From positions 45,134 to 109,133 of the forward strand of contig JAHDQJ010000005.1 of assembly GCA_018433865.1 (NCBI GenBank): 64,000 bases of DNA, written 5' to 3'. The position numbers and the translations under genes were made by a program. Numbering within the stretch: the stretch's first letter is position 1; every line of letters begins with the position of its first letter. Below are positions 24,231-33,192 of this stretch, in pieces. Source of the DNA: Spirochaetales bacterium (GTDB taxonomy: Bacteria; Spirochaetota; Spirochaetia; Sphaerochaetales; Sphaerochaetaceae). Under the pieces are notes generated by a model. It searched no databases. It was given only the letters and a program-made list of their open reading frames with translations, and was not told where the DNA came from.

Positions 24231-24746
24231 ATGAAAAAGACCCTGATCATAGTCGATGTCCAGCATGATTTCCTCGAGGGCGGTGCATTGGCCGTCCCCG
24301 GAGCCGACAAGGAGTATGTGAAAGCGGTGGAGCGCATCCGTCCGTTGTTCGACCAGGTGATCCTCACCGCCGATTGGCACCCCGCTGACCATGTATCGTT
24401 CTCAGTGTTTCCTCCTCATTGTGTGGCGGGGACCCACGGAGCCCAGCTGGCAGTCGCTTCCGGCGACCTGACCTTGCTCAAGGGTCAAGCGAAGGATAGT
24501 GAGGAGTTCAGTGCGTTCGGCAGTGGGAAGCATGTGCAATCCATCGAGGGGGATGACGTGTACGTCATCGGACTTGCCGGCGATTATTGTGTGAAGCAGA
24601 CATTGTTCGACCTGCTCGAATTCGCTCCACAGAAGAGGCTGTTCGCTATCAAGGACCTCATCCGGTCCGTGGACGGCACCGCGTACGGACCGGTCGACCA
24701 CTTCTTTGGGAAAGTCCCCTTCGTTACGTCCTCCGAACTTTCCTGA
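24231..24746 (+). CDS. pncA: nicotinamidase
   Basis: 171 residues, isochorismatase-like fold. Catalytic D9 in IIVDVQHDF, metal-binding D48-W-H50, catalytic C120 in GLAGDYCVKQT, with K84 in the expected position between. Deamidates nicotinamide to nicotinate for NAD salvage; PncB at 53115 uses the product. A TTG at 24213 would extend by six residues but ATG 24231 begins at the family N-terminus and coincides with the predicted +1. Somewhat shorter than E. coli PncA (213). Confidence 0.9.
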   Translation: MKKTLIIVDVQHDFLEGGALAVPGADKEYVKAVERIRPLFDQVILTADWHPADHVSFSVFPPHCVAGTHGAQLAVASGDLTLLKGQAKDSEEFSAFGSGKHVQSIEGDDVYVIGLAGDYCVKQTLFDLLEFAPQKRLFAIKDLIRSVDGTAYGPVDHFFGKVPFVTSSELS

Positions 24747-24749
24747 CCC

Positions 24750-25907
24750 TCATGCGCCCGGTGCAAGGAACCTGAGCGCACTGCGCACCAGCAACTCTGT
24801 CCCGACGGGGAGCATCTTCTCGTCGATGGTGAACTTGGGGTGGTGGTGCGGGTAGACAGAGCCTGCATCAGGGTTGTTGACCCCGAGGAACGCGAAGGCC
24901 CCCGGGGCGAAACGCAGGTATTCGCTGAAATCCTCTCCGGCCATGGTCCTGATGTGCCGGCTTACCGTTCCCTCCCTTCCCAGGACAATCGCCGCCTCAT
25001 CACGCATCATCGACGCCATGCGCGGATCGTTCGAGAGCAGGCTGTTTCCCAGGATGATCGAGAGCTTGCATTCGGTACGGTAGGCGGCGCAGACATGCTC
25101 TGCGGTTCTCCTGAATGCCTCCAGGATATGTTCCCCGCCTTCATAGAGGAATCGGATCGTACCCCGGAGCGTGGCGCTCTCCGGTATGATGTTCTGGCTG
25201 CTTCCCGCCACCACCTGGGTGAACATGATCACTGCGGGGTCCTGTGCATTCAATTCCCTGGTCTGTATGGATTGGACCGCCTGGATCACTGCTGAGGCCG
25301 CGACGATCGGATCGATCGCCTTGTGTGCGAATCCCGCGTGCCCGCCAGCACCGATGATCTCAAGGGAAAAGTCGTAGGCTCCCGCCATTTGGGGACCGTC
25401 GATGATGTCTATGGTTCCCGAAGGCAACGCGGACCAGAGATGCAAGCCGAACACCCCGTCGACATGAGGATCGGCCATCACTCCCTGTTCGATCAGTATG
25501 CTTGCGCCCGCATTCTCCTCATTGGGCTGGAACACGAACTTCATGTTCCCCGAAAACTGCTCCTTCCGGGAAACAAGGATCTTCGCGGCGATTAGCAGCA
25601 TGGCCATGTGTCCGTCATGGCCACAGGCGTGCATGAGCCCTTCGTTGCATGATGCGTAGGGGAGTCCGGTCCGTTCGGTTACCGGCAGGCCGTCCATGTC
25701 GGCACGGAGCATGACCGTCCTGCCGCCCTCGCACCCTCTCAGGGTCGCCACGACACCGGTCCCTCCTATCGGTCTGGGATCAAGCCCGAGTTCCCCGAGA
25801 TACTCCATGACAATACTTTGGGTCCTGAACTCGGCAAAACCCAACTCGGGATAGCGATGGAATTCGCGTCTCAGCCGGATCAGTTCCTCGTGATGCGTCG
25901 TGACCAT
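24750..25907 (-). CDS. M20 family amidohydrolase (N-acyl-amino-acid / hippurate hydrolase type)
   Basis: 385 residues from ATG 25907. Two-domain M20D metallopeptidase: HACGHDGHMAMLL carries the Cys and His metal ligands, QPNEENAGASILIEQGVM follows, the GGHAGFAHKAIDP lid region and the C-terminal MAGEDFSEYL are present. Members remove acyl groups from N-acyl amino acids or act on amidated metabolites; the exact substrate is open. Converges with pncA, 3 bases apart. The frame open to 25976 lacks an SD; AAGGGAG lies 9 bases before 25907. Confidence 0.9.
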   Translation of the reverse strand: MVTTHHEELIRLRREFHRYPELGFAEFRTQSIVMEYLGELGLDPRPIGGTGVVATLRGCEGGRTVMLRADMDGLPVTERTGLPYASCNEGLMHACGHDGHMAMLLIAAKILVSRKEQFSGNMKFVFQPNEENAGASILIEQGVMADPHVDGVFGLHLWSALPSGTIDIIDGPQMAGAYDFSLEIIGAGGHAGFAHKAIDPIVAASAVIQAVQSIQTRELNAQDPAVIMFTQVVAGSSQNIIPESATLRGTIRFLYEGGEHILEAFRRTAEHVCAAYRTECKLSIILGNSLLSNDPRMASMMRDEAAIVLGREGTVSRHIRTMAGEDFSEYLRFAPGAFAFLGVNNPDAGSVYPHHHPKFTIDEKMLPVGTELLVRSALRFLAPGA

Positions 25908-25996
25908 GTGTGTGTGCTCCCTTGTTTCGATTCCTGCCTTCAAACCATGTCGATGGTATGATACACTGCAGAGCATACCATGAGAAGGAGCAACCG

Positions 25997-26344
25997 ATGC
26001 AGTATACCAGGACGATGTTCGAGCACATGCCTAGCGATGCGAGCGACGAACAGATCAGGTTGGCCGCCGAAGGATTGGAGCGATACCACTACGAACCGTT
26101 CATGATACTCAAGGCTCCCGGTTTCATCACCTGGAAAAAGGCCGATCTTCTCGCCGAATATGATCGGCTTGTCGCGTTGGATGCAGCATCCGGCGAACTG
26201 ACCGCGGTGATCGGGTCCACTCCTGCCGAAGTCGTGGAAAAACAGCTTGGCATGCTGCTCTACCACTATGGGTTGTTGTGCAGGTTGCGGCTCGGCGATG
26301 CCGAGGCTTGGGATGTGGTGCATGAACTGTATGAGGACGACTGA
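25997..26344 (+). CDS. conserved hypothetical protein, helical
   Basis: 115 residues from ATG 25997, which has an excellent SD (AAGGAG at 6). Acidic, soluble, mostly helical, ending in DVVHELYEDD; no family that I recognise. The SD, normal codon usage and compact placement (its stop abuts the stop of the convergent gene at 26345) support it as real. The 29 codons open upstream are in the M20 promoter region. Confidence 0.65.
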   Translation: MQYTRTMFEHMPSDASDEQIRLAAEGLERYHYEPFMILKAPGFITWKKADLLAEYDRLVALDAASGELTAVIGSTPAEVVEKQLGMLLYHYGLLCRLRLGDAEAWDVVHELYEDD

Positions 26345-26815
26345 TCAGTCGGTGTCCTTCTCCAAGCGGCCCACCACATTGGCATCGGAAGTTTTCAAGG
26401 GGATGACGCGCCTGATGAACGGTTGCACTCCGTAGAAGGTTTTCTCGAACTCATCCTCGCTCTCTTTCAATGCAGCTTGCCACGCAGCACCGAATCCGGG
26501 GCTGTTGATCGTCAGCCGGTCCGCAGCTTGCTGATACACATGCAGCCGTGCGACTTCCTTCCGGCCCGGTTTCTGGGCATAGGTGCGCAAGCTGATGCGC
26601 AGGTTCTCGTTCTCTCCCTTCAATTGGGCAACCTCAGCCTTGATCTTGCTCAATCCCTCCGATTCGAGATCCATGCGATCGGTCAGCATCGATTTCAACC
26701 GGGCAATCTCCTGCTTGTGTTCCTTGGCCTTCGTTGAGTGCTTGGCATATTGTACGATCAGGAGGACGAGCATCGGAACGAATCCGATCGCGACTCCGAT
26801 GATGATGTTCTCCAT
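26345..26815 (-). CDS. membrane-anchored coiled-coil protein
   Basis: 156 residues from ATG 26815 (AAGGAG at 6). N-terminal membrane helix at about 3-22 (IIIGVAIGFVPMLVLLIVQY), then a cytosolic coiled coil to about 85 (HKQEIARLKSMLTDRM, EVAQLKGENENLRISL), then a small C-terminal domain. Topology recalls YhcB/RmuC-like or cell-envelope scaffold proteins but no specific family is recognised. Confidence 0.65.
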   Translation of the reverse strand: MENIIIGVAIGFVPMLVLLIVQYAKHSTKAKEHKQEIARLKSMLTDRMDLESEGLSKIKAEVAQLKGENENLRISLRTYAQKPGRKEVARLHVYQQAADRLTINSPGFGAAWQAALKESEDEFEKTFYGVQPFIRRVIPLKTSDANVVGRLEKDTD

Positions 26816-26877
26816 GGAACGCTCCTTATGCATCCGCGATGGCAAAGTATAGCACGCACAAGAATGCGCTTCAACAC

Positions 26878-28098
26878 TCAGCTGAAGCGTGCGATCACCG
26901 CCTCCACCGAATTCTCGATCGGGGAGGGGAGTTCCACCCGCCCTTCGAATACCGCCATGTCCTTGAATCCGGTTCCGGTGAGCAGCACGCAGACGGACAC
27001 CTCTTCACCGAACTTCTCCCTCAGCATCGCTGCGTCCTTGCGCAATCCTGCCCATGCACACGCGGCCGCAGGTTCGGCGAAGATTCCCGCCTTGCCCGTC
27101 AATTCCAACTGGGACTCGAGGATCTCCTCATCGGTCACCTCGGTCGACCATCCGCCGGTCTGGTTGATGTAGCGGACAGCCATCCTGCCGTTCGCAGGGG
27201 AACCTACGCTGATGGAGTCCGCACGCGTGGTAGCCGATACGTTCAACGGCTTGCCGGTTCGCCATGCCTGCGATATCGCTCGCGAACGGGTCGATTGCAC
27301 ACAGACGACCTTGGGCACCTTCACGATGAGGCCTGCCGCATGCAGGTCAAGCAAGCCCTTGCACACCCCCGCATAGATGCACCCGTCGCCTACCGGCACG
27401 TAGATCACATCGGGCACTTGCCGGCCGAGCTGCAAGAACAGCTCGATCGAGATGCTTTTCTTGCCCTCCACGGTCATCGGGTTGTAGGCGGTATTCCGGT
27501 TGATCCCGCCGAATCGTTCCGTGTAGGCGATGGAGAGTGCGAACGCATCGTCATACGATCCTTTCACCGGGACGACCGTAGCTCCATAGAGCACGCTTTG
27601 CATGAGCTTGTTCACCGGCGCGGTCTCGGGGACGAAGAGTATGATCTCAAGATCGTAGGCGGCTCCCGCGCAACTCATCGCAGCCCCTGCGTTTCCTGTG
27701 GAGGCCAAGGCAATCCTGCGTTCACCGTGGGCGATCGCCTGCGCAGCGATCAATTGGGAAGCACGGTCCTTGAACGATCCGGAGGGGAGGGCGCTGTCCA
27801 GCTTGATCACAAGGTTCGGCAAACCGTAGGAGGAACACAACCGCTTCGGTCGGACGATCGGGGTTGTCCCCACGGGAAAACATTCGCGATCGGGCACCGT
27901 GTAGGGAAAGAAGTCATGGTAGGAGAGCTCCTCCTTCACACGAAGCTCCCTGAGTTCCCGTTCATCCAACCGGACGATCAGGTTCCCCTTGCGGAATTCC
28001 TTCGGATCACAGTCCTTCGCACATCCCGGGCAGGTGTACATCACCTCGTCGGTGACATTTTCGGTGCCACAATCATTGCAGACATAGCTGAAACGCAT
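26878..28098 (-). CDS. threonine-synthase-like PLP enzyme with N-terminal zinc ribbon
   Basis: 406 residues from ATG 28098 (GGAGGG at 6). Zinc-ribbon cysteines 7, 10, 23 and 26, then a fold-type II PLP domain with K110 in PSGSFKDRAS as Schiff-base lysine and the phosphate-binding STGNAGAAMS. Closest resemblance is ThrC, which turns O-phosphohomoserine into threonine. Its position beside another PLP enzyme at the head of the purine island, where E. coli has YgeX (diaminopropionate ammonia-lyase), leaves open that it acts in that pathway. Separated from the upstream gene by a terminator. Confidence 0.8.
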   Translation of the reverse strand: MRFSYVCNDCGTENVTDEVMYTCPGCAKDCDPKEFRKGNLIVRLDERELRELRVKEELSYHDFFPYTVPDRECFPVGTTPIVRPKRLCSSYGLPNLVIKLDSALPSGSFKDRASQLIAAQAIAHGERRIALASTGNAGAAMSCAGAAYDLEIILFVPETAPVNKLMQSVLYGATVVPVKGSYDDAFALSIAYTERFGGINRNTAYNPMTVEGKKSISIELFLQLGRQVPDVIYVPVGDGCIYAGVCKGLLDLHAAGLIVKVPKVVCVQSTRSRAISQAWRTGKPLNVSATTRADSISVGSPANGRMAVRYINQTGGWSTEVTDEEILESQLELTGKAGIFAEPAAACAWAGLRKDAAMLREKFGEEVSVCVLLTGTGFKDMAVFEGRVELPSPIENSVEAVIARFS

Positions 28099-28117
28099 TC
28101 GATACCCTCCATACGGG

Positions 28118-28145
28118 AAAAACGCCGGACCCGAAGGCCCGGCGT
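28118..28145 (-). terminator. rho-independent terminator between the two PLP-enzyme genes
   Basis: Stem ACGCCGGACC/GGCCCGGCGT (28122-28131 with 28136-28145, one mismatch), loop CGAA, T run on the minus strand (A run 28118-28122 on +). It should cut or attenuate read-through into the threonine-synthase-like gene. Confidence 0.75.
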
Positions 28146-28160
28146 CCACCAGTCGGCCGC

Positions 28161-29636
28161 CTACTTGAGCAGACCGACCTCATCATTGAATTCGTTGATC
28201 ATCTTGTCGATCTTGGCCGCATAGGCGGGCAACTGCTTCCAATAGGAGCGATCGTACCACTGTGCATTGATCTCCGCATAGGTCTTTCCCTGTTGTTCGA
28301 CCCAGGTATAGTACTTGAGATTGTGGACCCGCAGGCGATCGTAGTATCCGAGCTCCTGCACATTGTCGATCCCCTGGTGCAACAGGCACGCGGCGTGCAC
28401 CTTCGCGGCATCGAGAGCGGTGAACGGACCCTGTTTCTCTTCGAGTTCCCCCAGACGCGACGTGTACATCTCCGAACTGTCGGTGAGGATGGTGAATACC
28501 ACATCGTCTTCTTCCATCTCGTAATACTTGGCCATCTTGATCGCACTGAGGAGATTTCCTACGCCGCTGATGCCATACAGCGGCAAGTTCGCGACATCTT
28601 CCTCGGAAACCCCGATGCCCCGCAGGTACTCGATGCCTGCCGGCTCGTTGAAGAGGCGGTAGATGTCCATGCAGTCCTGATCGTCGATCGAGGTGATCAT
28701 GTCGGTGTTCTTCACGTTGTGGATCCAAGGGACGTGCTTGTCCCCGATGCCTTCGATGCGGTGGCCCCCGAACCCGTTGCGCAGCAGCGTCGGACACTGC
28801 AAGGCTTCACTCGCGGCGATCTTGATGCCGTGATACGCATCTTTGAGCTTGTCTCCCGCGGCAAGCGTTCCGCCCGAGCCGGTGGAGGAGGCATACCCGC
28901 GCACGTTCTCATCCTTCACCCCGAGTTTCTTCAGGACCTCGATCATTGCCGCACCGGTGACCGTATAGTGCCACAGGTAGTTCTCGAACTTGTCGAACTG
29001 GTTGAAGATCACGATGGAGGCTCCCCGTTCGGCATCGAGCTCATGGCACTTGTCGAAAATTTCCTTGACGTTCGACTCGCAGCCGGGGGTGGCGATGACT
29101 TCGCCTGCAATGGCCTTCAACCAGTTGAACCGTTCCTTGCTCATCTCCTCGGGGAGGATCGCGATGGATTTGCACCCGAGCAAAGCGCTGTTGTAGGCTC
29201 CGCCGCGGCAATAATTTCCGGTGCTCGGCCATGCGGCCTGCTGGTTCACCGCATCGTAGTTTCCGGAGACGAGGGCGGGGGCGAGACACGCGTACGTGGC
29301 ACCGACCTTATGGACGCCGGTGGGGAACCACTTGCCGACCAACGCAAGGATCCTGGCCTTGGTGCCGGAGATGATCCTCGGCACCTCGATGAAGTTGACC
29401 TCACCGAAGGAACCTCCCTTCTCGACCGCCTCGTTCTTCCAGTTGATCCTGAACAGGTTCTCCGAGTGGACGTCCCACAGCCCCATCCCCTTGAGTGCAT
29501 TCTTGATCGTCTCAGGTGTCTTCGAAGGGTCGACCATCTGGGCGAATGTCGGCAACACGATGCCCTTCTCTCGGCACAGTTTCACGTTCCTGGCGCGAAC
29601 CTCTTTGTTCAGCTCCAGATTGATCAGGTCATACAT
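28161..29636 (-). CDS. fold-type II PLP-dependent enzyme (lyase/thiolase-like)
   Basis: 491 residues from ATG 29636 (GGAGG at 6). Likely Schiff-base K110 in PTGVHKVGATY, in a TrpB-like xHK context; PLP-phosphate loop STGSGGTLAAG near 278. Longer than cysteine synthases (about 310) with an extra N-terminal and C-terminal region. Annotated relatives are generic PLP lyases/thiolases (OrtB-like) found near knotted carbamoyltransferase genes. It diverges from ygfK and may fill the role of YgeX. Exact reaction unknown. Confidence 0.75.
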   Translation of the reverse strand: MYDLINLELNKEVRARNVKLCREKGIVLPTFAQMVDPSKTPETIKNALKGMGLWDVHSENLFRINWKNEAVEKGGSFGEVNFIEVPRIISGTKARILALVGKWFPTGVHKVGATYACLAPALVSGNYDAVNQQAAWPSTGNYCRGGAYNSALLGCKSIAILPEEMSKERFNWLKAIAGEVIATPGCESNVKEIFDKCHELDAERGASIVIFNQFDKFENYLWHYTVTGAAMIEVLKKLGVKDENVRGYASSTGSGGTLAAGDKLKDAYHGIKIAASEALQCPTLLRNGFGGHRIEGIGDKHVPWIHNVKNTDMITSIDDQDCMDIYRLFNEPAGIEYLRGIGVSEEDVANLPLYGISGVGNLLSAIKMAKYYEMEEDDVVFTILTDSSEMYTSRLGELEEKQGPFTALDAAKVHAACLLHQGIDNVQELGYYDRLRVHNLKYYTWVEQQGKTYAEINAQWYDRSYWKQLPAYAAKIDKMINEFNDEVGLLK

Positions 29637-29677
29637 ATGATTCCTCCGTCGTTTCCTTGTATCGAATATATGTCCAT

Positions 29678-29706
29678 ACACTAGCACGTGTTTCATGAAA
29701 ATGTAA
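29678..29706 (-). promoter_or_regulatory. promoter of the PLP-enzyme gene at 28161
   Basis: Minus strand TTACAT (29701-29706), 17-base spacer, extended -10 TGC-TAGTGT (29678-29683). +1 about 29671, leader about 35 bases. Confidence 0.6.
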
Positions 29707-29840
29707 ATAACAATTTTCAAAATTTGCCTATGACTGAAATTATGTTAAGAAATTGCGCTATCCCCAATATTTCTGAAGGGAATGCAAGAGGAATATCTTT
29801 GAGCGGAAACGCGAAATCCCAGAGGGAAAACGTGCATTTA

Positions 29841-29860
29841 TGTTGCAAATTGTTGCAAAT
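29841..29860. promoter_or_regulatory. tandem TGTTGCAAAT repeat upstream of ygfK
   Basis: Two exact head-to-tail copies of TGTTGCAAAT, 4 bases upstream of the ygfK -35 box. Related pairs with the same 10-bp period are at 41320-41339 (reverse orientation) and 42693-42712. Confidence 0.75.
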
Positions 29861-29864
29861 GAGA

Positions 29865-29892
29865 TTGACTTCCCGCGATTCTCATTTACAAT
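29865..29892 (+). promoter_or_regulatory. ygfK operon promoter
   Basis: TTGACT (29865-29870), 16-base spacer, TACAAT (29887-29892); +1 about 29899. Confidence 0.75.
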
Positions 29893-29942
29893 GGGCAGTG
29901 GGCCTTCAGGTCCCGAAACCAATCCCAAGGAGCCATACTGTC

Positions 29943-32900
29943 ATGGGAGACATCATGCGACCCGTTCCCTTCGAGGAACTCATCGATAGGATCTTCTCGG
30001 AATACCGCGAATGCACCTCGATCTTCGGAATCCATCAGGACCAGTTCTGTACCCCCGACCCGAAGAAGAGCATCTCTGTCTTCGGACAGCGTTGCGCGAC
30101 CCCGCTTGGTCCTGCGGCCGGCCCCCATACCCAACTGGCACAGAACATCGTGGCCAGCTACCTTGTCGGCGGCAGGTTCATCGAACTGAAGACCGTCCAG
30201 CAACTGGACACCCTGGAAATCGACAAGCCGTGCATCGATGCCCGTGACGAAGGATACAATGTCGAGTGGTCGACCGAGTATACGCTTGTGAAAGCATTCG
30301 ACGAGTACGTGAAGGCGTGGGTGTTGCTGCACCTGCTCGAAGCGCTCATGCAGGGTGACCGGTTCGCACACCCATCGTTCATCTTCAACATGAGCGTCGG
30401 CTACAACCTCGAGGGAATCAAGACCGGGAAGATGCAGACGTTCATCGACAGCATGATCGACGCATCCGCCTCGGAATCCTTCAACAACTGCATCGCCTCG
30501 CTCGAGGCGATCATCGCCGAAGGTGCATTCCTCGAAGGGACTGCATGGGAGGGGATGGAGAAGAAGATCGCCGACCTGCCCAAGCGCATCAGTTCCCATA
30601 TCAGTCCTTCGGTGACGCTGAGCACCATGCATGGCTGTCCCCCTCATGAGATCGAGGCCATCTGTTCCTACATGCTCACCGAAAAGAAGCTGAACACATT
30701 CGTGAAACTCAACCCCACGCTGTTGGGATTCGATACCGTGCGGCAGATCCTCGACGACTTGGGATACGACTATGTCGGGCTCAAGCGGGAATCGTTCGAC
30801 CACGATTTGCAGTATGCCGATGCGATCGCGATGCTTCACCGCTTGGTCGACCTCGCGAAGGCCAATGGGGTCGGTTTCGGCGTCAAGCTGACCAACACGC
30901 TCGGCTCGGTGAACGACCAGGGCGTACTGCCCGGAGACGAGATGTACCTGTCGGGACGCACGTTGCTTCCGATCAGTACCGGAGTGGGAGCGTTGCTGTC
31001 CGAGGAGTTCGGCGGAGAGCTGCCGATCAGCTACAGCGGGGGGGCCAATGCGACGAACGTACTCGATCTCTTCGAGACCGGCATCCGACCGATCACCCTG
31101 GCGACCGACATGCTCAAGCCGGGCGGCTACGTCCGCATGAAGCAGATGGTCGAAATCCTCGAGCAGGAGGCCTCTTCGTGGAAAGCCAAGGGCATCGATG
31201 TCGGCAAGCTCGCACAACTGGCTGGAGAGGCAAGGAAGCGGCAGTCGGTGTCGAAGGAATATCGCGGGACCGATACGGTGAAGGTGGACGGCAAGCTGCC
31301 GTTGACCGACTGTTACGTCGCACCCTGCGTGCAAGCCTGTCCGATCCATCAGAACGTACCCGATTACATCTATCTGGTAGGCAAGGGCCGCTATGCCGAT
31401 GCACTCGAGATCATCTATGATACCAACGCCCTGCCGAACCTCACCGGTTATATCTGTGATCATCAATGCCAGTACCACTGCACCCGGTTGGATTACGAGG
31501 GAACGGTACAGATACGTGAGATGAAGAAGATTGCCGCGGAGCACGGCTTCGAGGAGTATGTCAAGCGATGGGAGAGCCCGGAGGGCGCCACGGTGAAAGC
31601 CGCGGTGGTCGGAGCAGGCCCCGCGGGACTTTCTGCCGCCTATTTCCTTGCACGCGCAGGTTTCGCGGTCTCCGTGTTCGAACGGGAAGAGAACGCAGGC
31701 GGTGTGACCAGGAATGTGATCCCCGCCTTCAGGTTCCCCGAAAGTGCCTTGCAAGCGGATATCGACTTCATTGCCCGGCACGGAGTCGAGTTCACCTTCG
31801 GAGCCGATCGTGAGGATCTTACCATACAGTCGCTCAGGGACCGCGGATTCGACCATATCTTCTATGCGATCGGTGCGGAAGTCGACAACGAGATTCCCCT
31901 GAAGGGCGATCGCACCCGCGTGCGCCCCTCATTGCACTTCCTCAACGCATACCGGAAGGATCCTTCCCTGCTCAGCATCGGCAAGGACGTGGTGGTCGTC
32001 GGGGGAGGCAACACCGCGATGGACAGTGCCCGTGCGGCGATCCGGGTGGCGGGCGTAGAACACGTTTCGGTCGTGTACCGCAGGACGGAAAAAGAGATGC
32101 CAGCGGATCTCGAGGAATACGGAAACGCCATCACCGACGGCGTGAAGTTCCTCTTCCTCACCAACCCGGAGTCTCTCGATGCCGACGGAAACCTGGTATG
32201 CAGGAAGATGAGGCTGGGAGATGTCGATGCCTCCGGTCGAAGAAGACCGATCGCGACCGACGAGACGATCACCCTCCGTGCCGATACCGTGATCACCGCG
32301 ATCGGGGAGCAGGTCGATACCCAAGCGCTCACATGGTTCGGTGTTCCCTGCAATGAGAAGGGTTGGGCAGAAGTGGATGGCAAGACATCGGAGAGCAGTG
32401 TCGAAGGTGTCTATGTCATCGGAGATGCACAGAGCGGCCCCTCCACGGTGGTCCGCTGCATCGCCTCCGCGCGAAAGGCGGTGGAAGCCGCGATCGACGC
32501 AGTGTTGGGATCGATGGAGGATGAAGATCATCACCACCATGACCATGATCACGAGTGCTCGTGCGGTCACGATCATGAAGACGGATGCTGCTGCGAGGAT
32601 GACGATGCGGAGGATGAGGAATTCTCCGATGAGGAGATCGGCGAGATCGAGGAACAGGAGGATGCATTCTTCGGAGAGATCAGGGCGAAGAAGGGAAAGA
32701 TAGTCGCGCCCGCCAAGGAAGGAGTATCGGTGAAAGCCTTCGCAGAACGGGAAGCCTCCCGCTGTCTTGAGTGCAGCTACATCTGCAACAAGTGTGTCGA
32801 AGTCTGTCCGAACCGGGCGAACGTAGCCATCGACATGCGTCACAGGGACGACCTGTTCACGCATCCGTTCCAGATCGTACACCTCGATGCATTCTGCAAC

Positions 32901-33176
32901 GAGTGTGGCAACTGTGCCACCTTCTGTCCTTGGGAAGGATCTCCCTATCTCGACAAGCTGACCGTTTTCAGCCGGGCCGATGACTTCGACGCTTCGGAAA
33001 ACTGCGGTTTCCTCGTCGAGGATGACGTGATCCGCGTCCGCTTGGACGGCGATACGCTTGAGTTGCACCTGCAGTCCGACGGGACGCTGGACGGAGACTT
33101 GCCCGAGGAGGTCTCATCGATCATTGAGGAAATCATCGCCAATCACCGCTACCTGCTCGGTGCGGTAGGCGAGTGA
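29943..33176 (+). CDS. ygfK: YgfK family FAD/iron-sulfur oxidoreductase (putative selenate reductase subunit)
   Basis: 1077 residues from ATG 29943 (AAGGAG at 10). Residues 1-440 resemble a dihydroorotate-dehydrogenase-like barrel; 457-510 hold an N-terminal-GltD-type cysteine cluster (CYVAPCVQACP, CDHQCQYHC); FAD motif GAGPAGLSAA at 557; NAD(P)H motif GGGNTAMDSA at 687; C-terminal ferredoxin with CLECSYICNKCVEVCP at 941 and CNECGNCATFCP at 985. It probably moves electrons from NAD(P)H into anaerobic purine reduction or dehydrogenation. Residues 860-905 are an unusual His/Cys/Asp/Glu-rich segment. The 85 codons open upstream cover the promoter and are not translated. Leads ygfK-ssnA-ygeY. Confidence 0.92.
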   Translation: MGDIMRPVPFEELIDRIFSEYRECTSIFGIHQDQFCTPDPKKSISVFGQRCATPLGPAAGPHTQLAQNIVASYLVGGRFIELKTVQQLDTLEIDKPCIDARDEGYNVEWSTEYTLVKAFDEYVKAWVLLHLLEALMQGDRFAHPSFIFNMSVGYNLEGIKTGKMQTFIDSMIDASASESFNNCIASLEAIIAEGAFLEGTAWEGMEKKIADLPKRISSHISPSVTLSTMHGCPPHEIEAICSYMLTEKKLNTFVKLNPTLLGFDTVRQILDDLGYDYVGLKRESFDHDLQYADAIAMLHRLVDLAKANGVGFGVKLTNTLGSVNDQGVLPGDEMYLSGRTLLPISTGVGALLSEEFGGELPISYSGGANATNVLDLFETGIRPITLATDMLKPGGYVRMKQMVEILEQEASSWKAKGIDVGKLAQLAGEARKRQSVSKEYRGTDTVKVDGKLPLTDCYVAPCVQACPIHQNVPDYIYLVGKGRYADALEIIYDTNALPNLTGYICDHQCQYHCTRLDYEGTVQIREMKKIAAEHGFEEYVKRWESPEGATVKAAVVGAGPAGLSAAYFLARAGFAVSVFEREENAGGVTRNVIPAFRFPESALQADIDFIARHGVEFTFGADREDLTIQSLRDRGFDHIFYAIGAEVDNEIPLKGDRTRVRPSLHFLNAYRKDPSLLSIGKDVVVVGGGNTAMDSARAAIRVAGVEHVSVVYRRTEKEMPADLEEYGNAITDGVKFLFLTNPESLDADGNLVCRKMRLGDVDASGRRRPIATDETITLRADTVITAIGEQVDTQALTWFGVPCNEKGWAEVDGKTSESSVEGVYVIGDAQSGPSTVVRCIASARKAVEAAIDAVLGSMEDEDHHHHDHDHECSCGHDHEDGCCCEDDDAEDEEFSDEEIGEIEEQEDAFFGEIRAKKGKIVAPAKEGVSVKAFAEREASRCLECSYICNKCVEVCPNRANVAIDMRHRDDLFTHPFQIVHLDAFCNECGNCATFCPWEGSPYLDKLTVFSRADDFDASENCGFLVEDDVIRVRLDGDTLELHLQSDGTLDGDLPEEVSSIIEEIIANHRYLLGAVGE

Positions 33177-33192
33177 GCAGAGGAGGTCAAGC

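Noticed and set aside
29688..29942. 85-codon extension of YgfK
   Set aside because: It runs through the promoter and tandem operator; ATG 29943 has an AAGGAG and begins the conserved protein.
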